In this document: piece by piece, positions 31,900-41,029 of the stretch
How the letters are laid out: every line of letters begins with the position of its first letter
How positions within the stretch are numbered: position 1 is the stretch's first letter
Assembly: GCF_016735495.2 (NCBI RefSeq)
Contig: NZ_JAERQY020000001.1
Coordinates: 1,426,001-1,490,000, forward strand
DNA from: Lysobacter sp. MMG2
GTDB lineage: Bacteria; Pseudomonadota; Gammaproteobacteria; Xanthomonadales; Xanthomonadaceae
DNA: 64,000 nucleotides
Reading direction: 5' to 3'
Notes under the pieces: generated by a model
What the model was told of the DNA's origin: nothing
The model's database searches: none
The model's input: only the letters and a program-made list of their open reading frames with translations
Translations under genes and position numbers: made by a program

Positions 31900-32712
31900 T
31901 CAGAACGCAATGCGGAACCAGCGCTCCAGCGTCTGCCCCGGCGCCAGCGTGCGCGGCTCCAGGTTGAACGCATCGGGCGGACCGCTCTGCGGCTCCACGC
32001 AGGTCGTGCGCTCGGGCATGTCGTAGACGACCCAGTGCACGCAGTCGGAGGTCAGCGTGATGCGGCGACCGTCGCGATGCAGCACCGCGGGTGCGTCGTT
32101 GAGGAAGCAGTCGTCCCACGGGCCCGGCGGAGGTGGCGCGAGCGGACGCGTCGCCATGCCGTCCGCGTCGCGCGGATACCACTGGCTCGGCGTGAACTCC
32201 AGCCGTTCCGGCTTGAGGAACCAAGGATGCCAGCCCAGTTCCGCCGGCAAGGCGTGCGCACCGGCGGTTACCGACAGCGTCATGCGCACACTGCCTTCTT
32301 CGACTTCGATTCGCTGCCGGCAGATACCGCCGAACGGCCAGCGTTCGTCCTGCGGCAACGCCAGCGACAGTTCGACGTGGTGCTGCGATTGCGCATCCAC
32401 GCGCCAGGGCAGCGCGAAGCCGACACCGTGGATCGCGTGTCGCCCCAGGTTGATCGCGAGCCGGCGCGGTTCGCCCTCGAACGCGAATTCGCCCTGCCGC
32501 ACGCGCCCGGCCCACGGCACCATCGGGTACGAACCCCACGCGATCATCGCCGCGTTGTCGTCGCGGTAGCCGGCAAGCTGTTCGACACCGTCGAGGCGGA
32601 TCTGCGCGATGCGCCCGCCCGCTTGCGGCGCGATGTCCACCGATACCGCGCCTCGGGCCAGCGTGATCAGCGGGCCCGGCGCAAGTCGTTCCATCGCCGC
32701 ATCAGGCGCCAT
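31900..32712 (-). CDS. aldose 1-epimerase (mutarotase)
   Basis: A 270-residue galactose-mutarotase-like protein that interconverts sugar anomers. GRHAIHGVGFALPW carries one catalytic His, ELGWHPWFL the second, and CVEPQSGPPDAFN the catalytic Glu region. No signal peptide, so cytoplasmic. The ATG at 32712 overlaps the stop of the GH43 gene by 11 bases (an ATG at 32694 is an alternative). Last gene of the receptor-symporter-GH43 arm, fitting hydrolysis of imported xylo-oligosaccharides. Confidence 0.9.
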   Translation of the reverse strand: MAPDAAMERLAPGPLITLARGAVSVDIAPQAGGRIAQIRLDGVEQLAGYRDDNAAMIAWGSYPMVPWAGRVRQGEFAFEGEPRRLAINLGRHAIHGVGFALPWRVDAQSQHHVELSLALPQDERWPFGGICRQRIEVEEGSVRMTLSVTAGAHALPAELGWHPWFLKPERLEFTPSQWYPRDADGMATRPLAPPPPGPWDDCFLNDAPAVLHRDGRRITLTSDCVHWVVYDMPERTTCVEPQSGPPDAFNLEPRTLAPGQTLERWFRIAF

Positions 32713-33727
32713 AGGGATCGATCGTGCGGATGCGCCCGTCGGCCTCGTGATGCAGCGGAGCGACCTTCACCGAACGCAGGTGCGTCACGCCGCCGGAAAG
32801 AATGGAGTCGTGATAGAACAGGTACCACTGCCCGTTGAACTGCGCGATCGAGTGATGCGTGGTCCAGCCCACCACCGGCGACAGGATGCGGCCCTGATAG
32901 GTGAACGGTCCGTACGGACTGTCGCCCGTCGCATAGCACAGGAAATGCGTGTTGCCGGTGGAGTACGAGAAGTAGTACTTGCCGCCGAACTTGTGCAACC
33001 ACGAGGCCTCGAAGAAACGGCGGTCGTGGTCGCCGGCGCGCAGCGGCTCGCCGTTCCCGTCGAGGATGAGCACTTCGCGCGGCGCCTCGGCGAACTCCTT
33101 CATGTCGGCGCTCAGGCGCGCGACCTTCGGGCCGAGCGCGGCTTCGGAGTCGCCCGGCTCCTCGTGCGTCGCGTTGTAGGCGTTGTCGCGGTACTTCTGC
33201 AACTGCCCGCCCCAGAGGCCACCGAAGTACATGTAGCTTTCGCCGTCGGCATCGGTGAACACCGCCGGGTCGATCGAGTAACTGCCGCCGATCGCCTCCG
33301 GCTCCGGCACGAACGGCCCTTCCGGCCGATCGCCCACCGCCACGCCGATCTGGAAGACGCCGTCGGCGCGCTTGGCCGGGAAGTACAGGTAGTACCTGCC
33401 GTCCTTCGTCGCCGCATCGGGCGCCCACATCTGCCGCTGCGCCCACTTCACGTCCTTGACGTGCAGCGCGACGCCGCAGTCCACCGCGATGCCATCGGGC
33501 GAATCCATGCGCAGGACGTGGTAGTCCTCCATGCCGAAGTGCGAGCCGTCGTCGTCGAAGGGAATGCCCGCGTCGATGTCGTGCGAGGGGTAGATGTACA
33601 GCTTGCCCTCGAAGACGTGCGCCGACGGATCGGCCGTGTAGATGTGCGTGACCAGCGGCTGCGAGATCGCCCTGGCGGCGAGTGCCTGCAGGTCGTCGGT
33701 TTCCGGTTGCTGCGATGCGTCGGACAT
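32702..33727 (-). CDS. GH43 glycosidase, intracellular
   Basis: A 341-residue five-bladed propeller glycosidase of family 43 (beta-xylosidase or alpha-L-arabinofuranosidase). Start MSDASQQPETD has GGAG 7 bases upstream. The catalytic base is the Asp in IYTADPSAHVF, the pKa-tuning Asp in SIDPAVFTDADG and the acid Glu in RRFFEASWLHK. No signal peptide, so it acts on oligosaccharides after import through the symporter just upstream. 38 bases after the symporter gene. Confidence 0.92.
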   Translation of the reverse strand: MSDASQQPETDDLQALAARAISQPLVTHIYTADPSAHVFEGKLYIYPSHDIDAGIPFDDDGSHFGMEDYHVLRMDSPDGIAVDCGVALHVKDVKWAQRQMWAPDAATKDGRYYLYFPAKRADGVFQIGVAVGDRPEGPFVPEPEAIGGSYSIDPAVFTDADGESYMYFGGLWGGQLQKYRDNAYNATHEEPGDSEAALGPKVARLSADMKEFAEAPREVLILDGNGEPLRAGDHDRRFFEASWLHKFGGKYYFSYSTGNTHFLCYATGDSPYGPFTYQGRILSPVVGWTTHHSIAQFNGQWYLFYHDSILSGGVTHLRSVKVAPLHHEADGRIRTIDPYGA

Positions 33728-33765
33728 GGGGGTCTCCGGTGCGTTGCGTGGAGGTCGGGTGCGGA

Positions 33766-35244
33766 TCAGGACACCGCGCCGGCACGGCGCGCGGTGAGTT
33801 CCTGTTCGATGCGCGATTCCATCGGCTTGTTGATTTCGTAAAGGAACAGCAGCGCCACGCACAGCAGGAACGGCAGCGAGGCGTAGAGGCTGACCGCCAG
33901 GCGGATGCCGTCCACGGTCTGCGGCGCCTGTGCCGCTGCGTCCGCGTTGTAGCCGTAGTAGGCGAGGATGCCCGCCACCGAGGCGCCGCCGACGCTGAGG
34001 CCGATCTTCAGTCCGCACAGCATCGCCGAGAAGATGATGGCGGTGGCGCGACGGTGGTTCTTCCATTCGGAGTAGTCGGCCACGTCCGCGATCATCGCCC
34101 ACAACAGCGGAATGGTGATGCCGTAGAAGAAGCCGTGCAGGATCTGCGAGGTGAACACCACCCACGTCGCCTGCGGCGGAAACACGAAGAACGCCAGCAT
34201 GAACAGCGTGGAGACCAGCAGCGCGCCGCCGAAGACGTCGCGCTTGCCGAAGCGGTCGGCCAGACGCTTGGAGAAGCCGATGCCGATGATCATGAAGATG
34301 ATGCCGCCGGCATTGAACAGGCTCAGCGCGGAGGTCGGCGCGTCCTTGGGCCACTGGAACTCGGTCAGGCCGACGCCGGTGAGCACCGAGTTCAAGCCGG
34401 CGATGAAGCCGTTGAAGCCGACCTGTTCGAGGAACGCCGCCAGGTGCGGCTCGCTCAGGTAGTACTTGAAGTAGTACACGTACATGCCGCCCTTCAGCGC
34501 GAGCGTCATGAACACCAGGATGGTCAGCATCAGCATCACCACCCACGGCCGGTTGCGCGCGAGGTCGGTCAGGTCCTGGCGCACGCTGGACTTCTGCTCC
34601 GGCGCCGGGACGATGCGCTCCTTCGTGGTGAAGAAGGTGATCAGGAAGAACACGGTGCCGACGACGGCGAACAGCATCATCGTGTTGTGGAAGCCGCGCA
34701 CCTTGTCGCCGTCGCCGAGGATCAGCACCAGCGGCAGCAGCAGCGCCTGGATGACGAACTGCGCGACCATCACCGCGACGAAGCGGTACGACGACAGGCT
34801 GTTGCGCTGCGCCATGGACCCGGTGAGCACGCCGCTGAGCGCCGAGTACGGCAGGTTGTTGGCCGCGTAGATCAGCACCAGCAGCGTGTAGGTGCCCATC
34901 GCGTAGGCGACCTTCGCGCCCGGTGCGAGATCGGGCGTGCTGAAGGCCAGCAGCGAGAACACACCGAACGGGATCGCCGTCCACAGGATCCACGGCCGGA
35001 ACTTGCCCCAGCGCGTGTTGGTGCGGTCGGCCGCGATGCCGATGATCGGCGTGAACACGAATGCGCCGAGCATGCCGCCGATGAAGATGATGGTGGCCGC
35101 CGTCGCCGCGGGAATGCGGTAGACGTCGGTGTAGAAGAACGCAAGGAACGTCACCAGCGTCTGGAAGATCAGGTTCGCGGCGAGGTCGCCGAGGCTGTAG
35201 CCGACCTTCTCGGTGACAGACAACGTTTCGGAAGTGTTGTTCAT
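33766..35244 (-). CDS. GPH-family sugar:cation symporter
   Basis: A 492-residue inner-membrane transporter of the glycoside-pentoside-hexuronide family, about 12 helices. VTEKVGYSLGDLAANLIFQT is the family start; AFVFTPIIGIAADRTNTRWGKFRPW is the loop 2-3 motif; MIADVADYSEWKNHRRATAI is the second-half motif. In xylan systems such transporters import xylo-oligosaccharides. Between the TonB receptor and GH43 genes, same strand. Confidence 0.93.
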   Translation of the reverse strand: MNNTSETLSVTEKVGYSLGDLAANLIFQTLVTFLAFFYTDVYRIPAATAATIIFIGGMLGAFVFTPIIGIAADRTNTRWGKFRPWILWTAIPFGVFSLLAFSTPDLAPGAKVAYAMGTYTLLVLIYAANNLPYSALSGVLTGSMAQRNSLSSYRFVAVMVAQFVIQALLLPLVLILGDGDKVRGFHNTMMLFAVVGTVFFLITFFTTKERIVPAPEQKSSVRQDLTDLARNRPWVVMLMLTILVFMTLALKGGMYVYYFKYYLSEPHLAAFLEQVGFNGFIAGLNSVLTGVGLTEFQWPKDAPTSALSLFNAGGIIFMIIGIGFSKRLADRFGKRDVFGGALLVSTLFMLAFFVFPPQATWVVFTSQILHGFFYGITIPLLWAMIADVADYSEWKNHRRATAIIFSAMLCGLKIGLSVGGASVAGILAYYGYNADAAAQAPQTVDGIRLAVSLYASLPFLLCVALLFLYEINKPMESRIEQELTARRAGAVS

Positions 35245-35296
35245 GTGCCCCTGGCGTTCGAATTCGAGGGCCCCGCCGCGGCGGGGCCGAAGTAGC

Positions 35297-35331
35297 GCGG
35301 CCCGCCCGGTGTTTCCACCGGAACGGGCCGC
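35297..35331 (-). terminator. hairpin between the receptor and symporter genes
   Basis: GCGGCCCG/CGGGCCGC arms enclose an inner stem CCGGTG/CACCGG: a long, slightly interrupted hairpin after the receptor stop (35366). A second perfect palindrome GGCCCCGCCG/CGGCGGGGCC (35270-35289) follows. No U-run; probably a partial terminator or mRNA stabiliser that sets receptor expression above that of the symporter. Confidence 0.5.
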
Positions 35332-35365
35332 AGGTTACCGCTGTTGGATCATGTTGTGCGACTGA

Positions 35366-38290
35366 TCAGAACGTGCCGCGGACGCCGATGGTGTACGTGG
35401 TGCCCGGGTCGTACATGTCGTTGACCGCATTGTCGTAGGCGAAGAACGAACGGCGTTCCTCGCCGGTGATGTTGAGCACGTTGAAGAAGATCTGCGGCTC
35501 GGACTTGATGCCCTTCAGCGTGTAGCTGGAGGACAGGTCGAGCTGGCCGCGGTCTTCGCCGTAGAGCTGCGCGAACGGAATGCCCTGCTGGTTCGGACCC
35601 GTGCCTACCGCGCCTTCCTGCCAGTTGTACGACAGGCGCACCGAGGCGACGTCGTTCTCCCAGTAGGTGGTGGCGTTCCACATCTTCGGCGAGACGCCGT
35701 AGACGTTGCCGGCCAGCGCGCTGGAATCCTTGCCGATCGTGTCGATGTTGAGCTTCGAGAAGTTGGCCATGAAGCCCAGGCCTTCGAACACGAAGTTCAA
35801 CGGCTGCACCCAGATCAGTTCGATGCCGCGGATCTCCAGCTCGGCATCGGCGTTGACCTGCTGCTGCACGTTCACGGTCGCCACGTTCGGACCGCCGCGG
35901 TTGTTGATGGCGATCTGCTGTGCTTCGGTCAGGCTTTCGAACGGAATCTCCAGGCTGGTGAACGGCCGGGTGGTCACGCCCTGGAAGGTGTAGCCCTCGA
36001 TGCGCTTGTTGAACAGCGTCACGCCGACGAAGCCTTCGCCACCGGTGTACCACTCGCCGCCGATGTCGAAGTTGGTCGAGATGTACGGCGTCAGATCCGG
36101 ATTGCCCTGGTTCGCAATCTGGGCACCCTGATCCGTGAACGTGGTCGACGGCAGCATCGAGCTCGGGTTCGGCCGCGTCATGGTGCGCGAAGCCGAGGTG
36201 CGCAGCACGACGTTATCGGCCACGTCCCACGCCGCACTGAACGACGGCAGCCACTCGGCGTAATCGCCGGTCAGCGTCCGGTAGTTGCGCACGCCGTTGA
36301 TGGTCACAGGACCGGTGATGTCCTGGTCGGTCTGCGCATAGCGCATGCCGAGGTTGAAGCGCATCGTGCGGTGCCAGACCTCCGACTCGCCGTTGACCAT
36401 GATGAAGGCGGCGGTGTTGGCCTCGTCGAAGCCACCGGTGGGCGCACCGGTGTTGGCGCCGCTGGATTCAGGTGCGTTGTCGCGATAGAAGGCGTAGTTC
36501 GTGTCCGCCATGAAGCGGTCGAAATCCACCGACACGAAGCCGAACGGACCCGGCGTGATGTAACCCGGGAGCGCCGAGGTCGGCACCTGCGACAGCGCAT
36601 ACGGCTGCCAGCTGGTGCCGGTGTCGCCGAAGCCGACGATGGTGCGGTAGTTCTGGTCCCAGGCCAGGCCGAAGACGACGTTGTTGCGGTCGTCGCCCAG
36701 CTGCAGGCTGGCGTTCAAACCCTTCGTCTCGGTCACGCGCTTTTCGTTCTGCGCCCAGACGCGGCCGCCGGTCCAGGTCCAGCCGGCGTTCGGGTCGTTC
36801 AGGTCGAGATCGGTGGTCCAGGTCGGGATGTCGCCGTTGTTGGTGTACTGGATCGTGGTGAACGGCGAGTTGAACAGGATCGTCGGCGAGTCGCGGCGCA
36901 TCCAGCTGCGGCTGTAGCTGCCCGCCACGTCGAGCTTGACGTCGTCGGCGAAGTAGAACGTGCCGCCCGGGGTGACCTGCCAGTACTGCACTTCCTCGTT
37001 GTACGGACGGGCCTCGAGGAAGAACTGCGCGTTGGCGAACGTGGCGCTGGTGACGACGTTGTTCGCGTCCAGCTGCATGTTCATCGGGATCATCGCGCCG
37101 TTGCGGCCGATGAGGTTCATGTCGATGCGGTCGTTGCTGCGCTCGGCCTTCGTGTACAGGACATCCATGTACATGTCGGCCCAGTCGGCCGGGCGCCACT
37201 GCACCGAGCCGAGGAACGAATCGCGGTCGCGGTCGCCGGACATGTGCACCGGGCGGCCCAGGCGCGGGATCAGCGCTTCGCCGATCTGCTGCGTGGTCAG
37301 GCCCGGGTTGTGATCGCGCAGCCACTGTGCGTTGAAGGTCTGGCCCGCAAGGCCGGCGGCGGTCGTGTAGGGAGTCGTGGCGACAGAGTCAGGAATGCGC
37401 CAGCCGTTACCACCCGTCAGATTGCAGGGCTGACCCAGCGCGGGGAAGGCGCCCGGTGCCGTCGCCGCGGCGGCATTGCCGCACTGCGCGTTGGTCAGGT
37501 TCGGGTTGGTCCAGCCCACCGTTTCATAACCTTCCACGCCCAGCTTGCCGCGCGCGGAGGTCACGCCGGCCAGCACGCCGAAGGTCTTGTCCTCGTTGAG
37601 CCAGCTGCCGATCACCGTGCCGCGCGGGCTGGCTTCCTCGGCGATGTCGTTGTAGTCGGCCTGCAGGATGTAGGTCAGCTGCGAATCCGGACGGTCGAAC
37701 GGGCGCACGTTGCGCATGTCGATCACGCCCGCCGCGCCGCCTTCGGTCAACGCCGCCGTCGGGGACTTGTAGACCTTGATCTGGCTGAAGAATTCGGTCG
37801 GGAACAGGTTCAGGTCGACTTCGCGGTTCTGGTTGGTCGAATCCAGGCCGATCGAGGCCGTGGCGACCGACGCACCGTTGATGGTGGTCTTGGTGAAGCT
37901 GTTGGGCAGGCCGCGGATGGCGACGTTCAGACCTTCGCCGTTGACGTCGCGGTTGAGCTGGATGCCCGGGATGCGGGCCAGCGACTCGGCGATGTTCACG
38001 TCCGGGAACTTGCCGAGGTCCTCGGCGAAGATCGAATCGGTGAAGCCGGTGGAATCGCGCTTGGCCTGCGTCGAATACTCAAGGCTCTGGCGGAAACCGG
38101 TGGTGACCACGCGGTCCAGCTCGGTGACCTGCTCGCTCGACGCCGATGGCGACGCCTGCGCTTGTTCGGTGGCGGGCTGCGCCGCCGCTTGCTCCGTTTG
38201 TGCCTGCGCGAACGCCGTGCTGCTGATCATGCCCAGCAGCGCCACGCTCAGCGCATGCGACAACGTCGACTTCTTCACCTGGTGTTGCAC
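35366..38290 (-). CDS. TonB-dependent outer-membrane receptor (xylo-oligosaccharide uptake)
   Basis: A 974-residue receptor. Signal peptide VQHQVKKSTLSHALSVALLGM...STAFAQ, Gln/Ala spacer, TonB-box-like LDRVVTTGF, then the plug domain (about 75-210: DLGKFPDVNIAESLARIPGI, GEGLNVAIRGLPNSF) and a 22-strand barrel ending YTIGVRGTF. The start is GTG at 38290, supported by GGGAGGGGAG just upstream; the frame runs to 38404 only by chance. Two LacI-type palindromes lie upstream. Context makes decorated xylo-oligosaccharides the likely substrate. Confidence 0.93.
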   Translation of the reverse strand: MQHQVKKSTLSHALSVALLGMISSTAFAQAQTEQAAAQPATEQAQASPSASSEQVTELDRVVTTGFRQSLEYSTQAKRDSTGFTDSIFAEDLGKFPDVNIAESLARIPGIQLNRDVNGEGLNVAIRGLPNSFTKTTINGASVATASIGLDSTNQNREVDLNLFPTEFFSQIKVYKSPTAALTEGGAAGVIDMRNVRPFDRPDSQLTYILQADYNDIAEEASPRGTVIGSWLNEDKTFGVLAGVTSARGKLGVEGYETVGWTNPNLTNAQCGNAAAATAPGAFPALGQPCNLTGGNGWRIPDSVATTPYTTAAGLAGQTFNAQWLRDHNPGLTTQQIGEALIPRLGRPVHMSGDRDRDSFLGSVQWRPADWADMYMDVLYTKAERSNDRIDMNLIGRNGAMIPMNMQLDANNVVTSATFANAQFFLEARPYNEEVQYWQVTPGGTFYFADDVKLDVAGSYSRSWMRRDSPTILFNSPFTTIQYTNNGDIPTWTTDLDLNDPNAGWTWTGGRVWAQNEKRVTETKGLNASLQLGDDRNNVVFGLAWDQNYRTIVGFGDTGTSWQPYALSQVPTSALPGYITPGPFGFVSVDFDRFMADTNYAFYRDNAPESSGANTGAPTGGFDEANTAAFIMVNGESEVWHRTMRFNLGMRYAQTDQDITGPVTINGVRNYRTLTGDYAEWLPSFSAAWDVADNVVLRTSASRTMTRPNPSSMLPSTTFTDQGAQIANQGNPDLTPYISTNFDIGGEWYTGGEGFVGVTLFNKRIEGYTFQGVTTRPFTSLEIPFESLTEAQQIAINNRGGPNVATVNVQQQVNADAELEIRGIELIWVQPLNFVFEGLGFMANFSKLNIDTIGKDSSALAGNVYGVSPKMWNATTYWENDVASVRLSYNWQEGAVGTGPNQQGIPFAQLYGEDRGQLDLSSSYTLKGIKSEPQIFFNVLNITGEERRSFFAYDNAVNDMYDPGTTYTIGVRGTF

Positions 38291-38294
38291 CGTA

Positions 38295-38304
38295 CTCCCC
38301 TCCC
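38295..38304 (-). promoter_or_regulatory. ribosome site deciding the receptor GTG start
   Basis: Reading leftwards GGGAGGGGAG, 4 bases before GTG 38290 (GTAC spacer). It is the only strong ribosome site in the open frame. Confidence 0.7.
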
Positions 38305-38420
38305 GATTTTCTGGTGATTTGTGCTGGTAATCCGGGCCGTCCCCCTGGGACTGGCGACCGTTTCCAGTTGTTCTGGTTGAAACCCGTTTGACGCGGTGAC
38401 CCATGAAGCAGCGCCGGCGG

Positions 38421-38436
38421 ATGGTAGCGCTACCAT
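38421..38436. promoter_or_regulatory. LacI-type operator, receptor side
   Basis: ATGGTAGCGCTACCAT: a perfect 16-bp palindrome with the central CG step typical of LacI/GalR operators. It lies 131 bases before the receptor GTG. It closely resembles the xyl-box reported for the Xanthomonas xylan regulon. Confidence 0.85.
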
Positions 38437-38583
38437 TTTTTCACCGCACGCTGCGGAGCAACATGACGAAAACGGGGCCTGGAAACGTCTTTTCGCTGCA
38501 ATGCAGCATGACGTTGGCCCCTTAAAGCAGGTTGGATACGCGATGTGGCAGCGCGGTTGGTCCCACGCCGGCGCTCATGCTAA

Positions 38584-38597
38584 TGATAGCGCTACCA
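38584..38597. promoter_or_regulatory. LacI-type operator, exuT side
   Basis: TGATAGCGCTACCA: 13 of 14 bases as in the first palindrome. It lies 103 bases before the exuT start, so the rightward arm would be controlled by the same repressor. Confidence 0.82.
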
Positions 38598-38699
38598 CTT
38601 TTTCTTCCTCTTTCAATACCTGCGCGTGTGCAGGGGGACGTTCGCGACGATGCATCACACCTGCCTGCCCTTCGCGATGCCTCACGCAGGCGCGCGCGC

Positions 38700-40004
38700 A
38701 TGAACGATCTGAGCCAGGGCACCGCGCCCGCCGCGACGACGAAGGTCGGCAACTACCGCTGGCGCGTGTGCGCGATGCTGCTGGCGGCCACGACCATCAA
38801 CTACGTCGACCGCCAGGTGCTCGGCGTGCTCGCGCCGTTCCTGCAGACCGAGATCGGCTGGAACGAGATCCAGTACGGCTACATCGTCACCGCGTTCCAG
38901 GCCGCGTACGCGATCGGCCTGTTGTGCACGGGCGCGATCATCGACCGCTTCGGCACGCGCATCGGCTACGCCATCGCGATCAGCGTGTGGAGCGTGGCGG
39001 CGATGGCGCATGCGCTGGCCGGCACCGTGGTGGGCTTCGCGCTCGCGCGTTTCGCGTTGGGCCTGGGCGAAGCAGGCAACTTCCCCGCCGCGATCAAGAC
39101 CGTCGCCGAATGGTTCCCGCGGCGCGAGCGTGCGCTGGCCGTGGGCGTGTTCAACGCCGGCTCCAACGTCGGCGCGGTGCTCGCGCCGCTGCTGGTGCCG
39201 ATCATCGCCGCGACGTGGGGATGGCAGGCGGCGTTCCTGTTCACCGGCGTGCTCAGTGCGACGTGGCTGGTGGCCTGGCTGCTGACCTACCGCACGCCGG
39301 AGGACCAGCCCAAGCTTTCGGCCGCTGAACTGGAGCACATCCGCAGCGATCCGCCCGAACCGAGCGTCAAGGTGCCGTGGCTGCAACTGCTGCGCCACCG
39401 CCAGGCGTGGGCCTTCGTCGCGGCCAAGTTCATCACCGATCCGGTGTGGTGGTTGTTCCTGTTCTGGCTCGGCAAGTTCCTGGCCTCCGAATACAAGCTT
39501 TCGCTCGCCACCATCGGACTGCCGATGATCGTCGTATACCTCATGGCCGACGTCGGCAGCATCGCCGGCGGATGGCTCGCGGGCCGTTTCATGCGCCTGG
39601 GCTGGGACGTGAACCGCGCGCGCAAGGGCGCGATGCTCATCTGCGCGCTGTGCGTGGCGCCGATCGTGCTGGTCACGCAGGTCGACAACCTGTGGATCGC
39701 GGTGGCGCTGATCGGCCTGGCGATGGCCGGCCACCAGGGTTGGTCGGCGAACGTGTTCACGCTGCCGTCGGACATGTTCCCGCGTCACGCGGTCGCGTCC
39801 GTGGTCGGCATCGGCGGCTTCGCCGGCGCGGTGGGCGGCATGATGATGTCGGTCTTCACCGGCGCGCAGCTGGAATCCACCGGCAGCTACGCCCGCATCT
39901 TCCTGATCGCCGGCTGCGCGTATCTGATCGCGCTGCTGGTCGTGCACCTGCTGGTCCCCAAACTCAAACCCGTGGCGCTGGAAAGCAAGCCGGCCGCCGC
40001 ATGA
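38700..40004 (+). CDS. exuT: ExuT-like hexuronate MFS transporter
   Basis: A 434-residue major-facilitator protein of the anion:cation symporter family. YRWRVCAMLLAATTINYVDR is the ExuT/GudP-type first helix; GTRIGYAIAISVWSVAAMAHAL, GLGEAGNFPAAIKTVAEWFP and ERALAVGVFNAGSNVGAVLAP are the family motifs. It would import glucuronate or galacturonate released by the alpha-glucuronidases, feeding UxaC. ATG 38700 chosen over the longer TTG frame to 38532, which covers the operator. First gene of the rightward arm. Confidence 0.9.
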   Translation: MNDLSQGTAPAATTKVGNYRWRVCAMLLAATTINYVDRQVLGVLAPFLQTEIGWNEIQYGYIVTAFQAAYAIGLLCTGAIIDRFGTRIGYAIAISVWSVAAMAHALAGTVVGFALARFALGLGEAGNFPAAIKTVAEWFPRRERALAVGVFNAGSNVGAVLAPLLVPIIAATWGWQAAFLFTGVLSATWLVAWLLTYRTPEDQPKLSAAELEHIRSDPPEPSVKVPWLQLLRHRQAWAFVAAKFITDPVWWLFLFWLGKFLASEYKLSLATIGLPMIVVYLMADVGSIAGGWLAGRFMRLGWDVNRARKGAMLICALCVAPIVLVTQVDNLWIAVALIGLAMAGHQGWSANVFTLPSDMFPRHAVASVVGIGGFAGAVGGMMMSVFTGAQLESTGSYARIFLIAGCAYLIALLVVHLLVPKLKPVALESKPAAA

Positions 40005-40030
40005 CCTCATTCATCCGTAGGAGGGACGGA

Positions 40031-41029
40031 ATGAAACATCGCCACACCATTCTTTGCGCGCTGCTCGCCGCGGCGCCGGCCATCGTCCACGCGCAGGACG
40101 CCGGCACCGCACTGGCCGCAGGGCAGCCGAAGTTCCTCGGCAGCGCGTACAGCAAACCGCAGTCGAAGGACTTCGCGCGTTACTGGAACAAGGTCACGCC
40201 TGAAAACGCCGGCAAGTGGGGCGAAGTCGAACGCAAGCGCGATCGCATGGACTGGCGCGGGCTCGACGAGGCCTATCTCGCCGCCAAGGACAACGGCCTG
40301 CCCTTCCAGATGCACGTGATGGTCTGGGGCAACCAGCAGCCGGAGTGGATCGAGAAGCTCCCCGTCGCCGAGCAGCGCGAGGAGATCGAAGAGTGGTTCG
40401 CCGCCGTGGCCGAACGCTATCCGCAGCTGGACTACGTCGAAGTGGTGAACGAGCCCCTCAACGATCCGCCGAACAAGGACGACAAGGGCGGCGGCAACTA
40501 CATCAACGCGCTCGGCGGCAGCGGCGCGACCGGCTGGGACTGGATCATGGAATCCTACCGCCTGGCCCGCAAGCATTTCCCGAATTCCAAGCTGCTCATC
40601 AACGACTACAGCATCACCAACAAGCCCGACGCGACGAAGCGCTATCGCGAGATCATCGAGCTGCTGCGACAGGAAAACCTCGTCGATGGCATCGGCGTGC
40701 AGGGCCACGCGTTCGCCACGACGCCCGACGTCCCGATGTCGGTGCACAAGGCCAACCTCGACTCGCTCGCGCAGACCGGCCTTCCGATCTACGTGACCGA
40801 ACTGGACATCGACGGCCCCACGGACGAGCAGCAACTCAAGGATTACCAGCGCATCTTCCCGGTGTTCTGGGAGCATCCGGCGGTGAAGGGCGTGACGCTG
40901 TGGGGCTTCCGCCCCGGCCTGTGGCGGCAGAAGGAAAAGGCGTACCTGGTGCGCAAGGACGGCAGCGAACGTCCGGCCCTGCAATGGCTGCGCGAGTACG
41001 TGCGCGACACCGCGAAACCGGCACCGTGA
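40031..41029 (+). CDS. GH10 endo-beta-1,4-xylanase (first)
   Basis: A 332-residue secreted xylanase. Signal MKHRHTILCALLAAAPAIVHAQ; AGGAGG precedes ATG 40031. The family 10 barrel has TPENAGKWGE, the acid/base Glu141 in VVNEPLNDPP and the nucleophile Glu257 in YVTELDIDG, with WGFRPGLWR near the end. It is catalytic-domain only, without binding modules. Starts 26 bases after exuT and overlaps the GH115 start. Confidence 0.93.
   Translation: MKHRHTILCALLAAAPAIVHAQDAGTALAAGQPKFLGSAYSKPQSKDFARYWNKVTPENAGKWGEVERKRDRMDWRGLDEAYLAAKDNGLPFQMHVMVWGNQQPEWIEKLPVAEQREEIEEWFAAVAERYPQLDYVEVVNEPLNDPPNKDDKGGGNYINALGGSGATGWDWIMESYRLARKHFPNSKLLINDYSITNKPDATKRYREIIELLRQENLVDGIGVQGHAFATTPDVPMSVHKANLDSLAQTGLPIYVTELDIDGPTDEQQLKDYQRIFPVFWEHPAVKGVTLWGFRPGLWRQKEKAYLVRKDGSERPALQWLREYVRDTAKPAP

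Larger units (their letters stand above)
38291..38699. other. divergent control region of the xylan locus
   Basis: About 410 bases between the receptor (leftward) and exuT (rightward). It holds two LacI-type palindromes 163 bases apart, each next to a T-run (TTTTTT/CTTTTTC) and each close to one of the two genes. No other gene is credible. Confidence 0.7.

Noticed and set aside
36371-38317. Open frame of 648 codons opposite the TonB receptor
   Set aside because: Shadow frame; the receptor on the other strand is complete with plug, barrel and terminal Phe.
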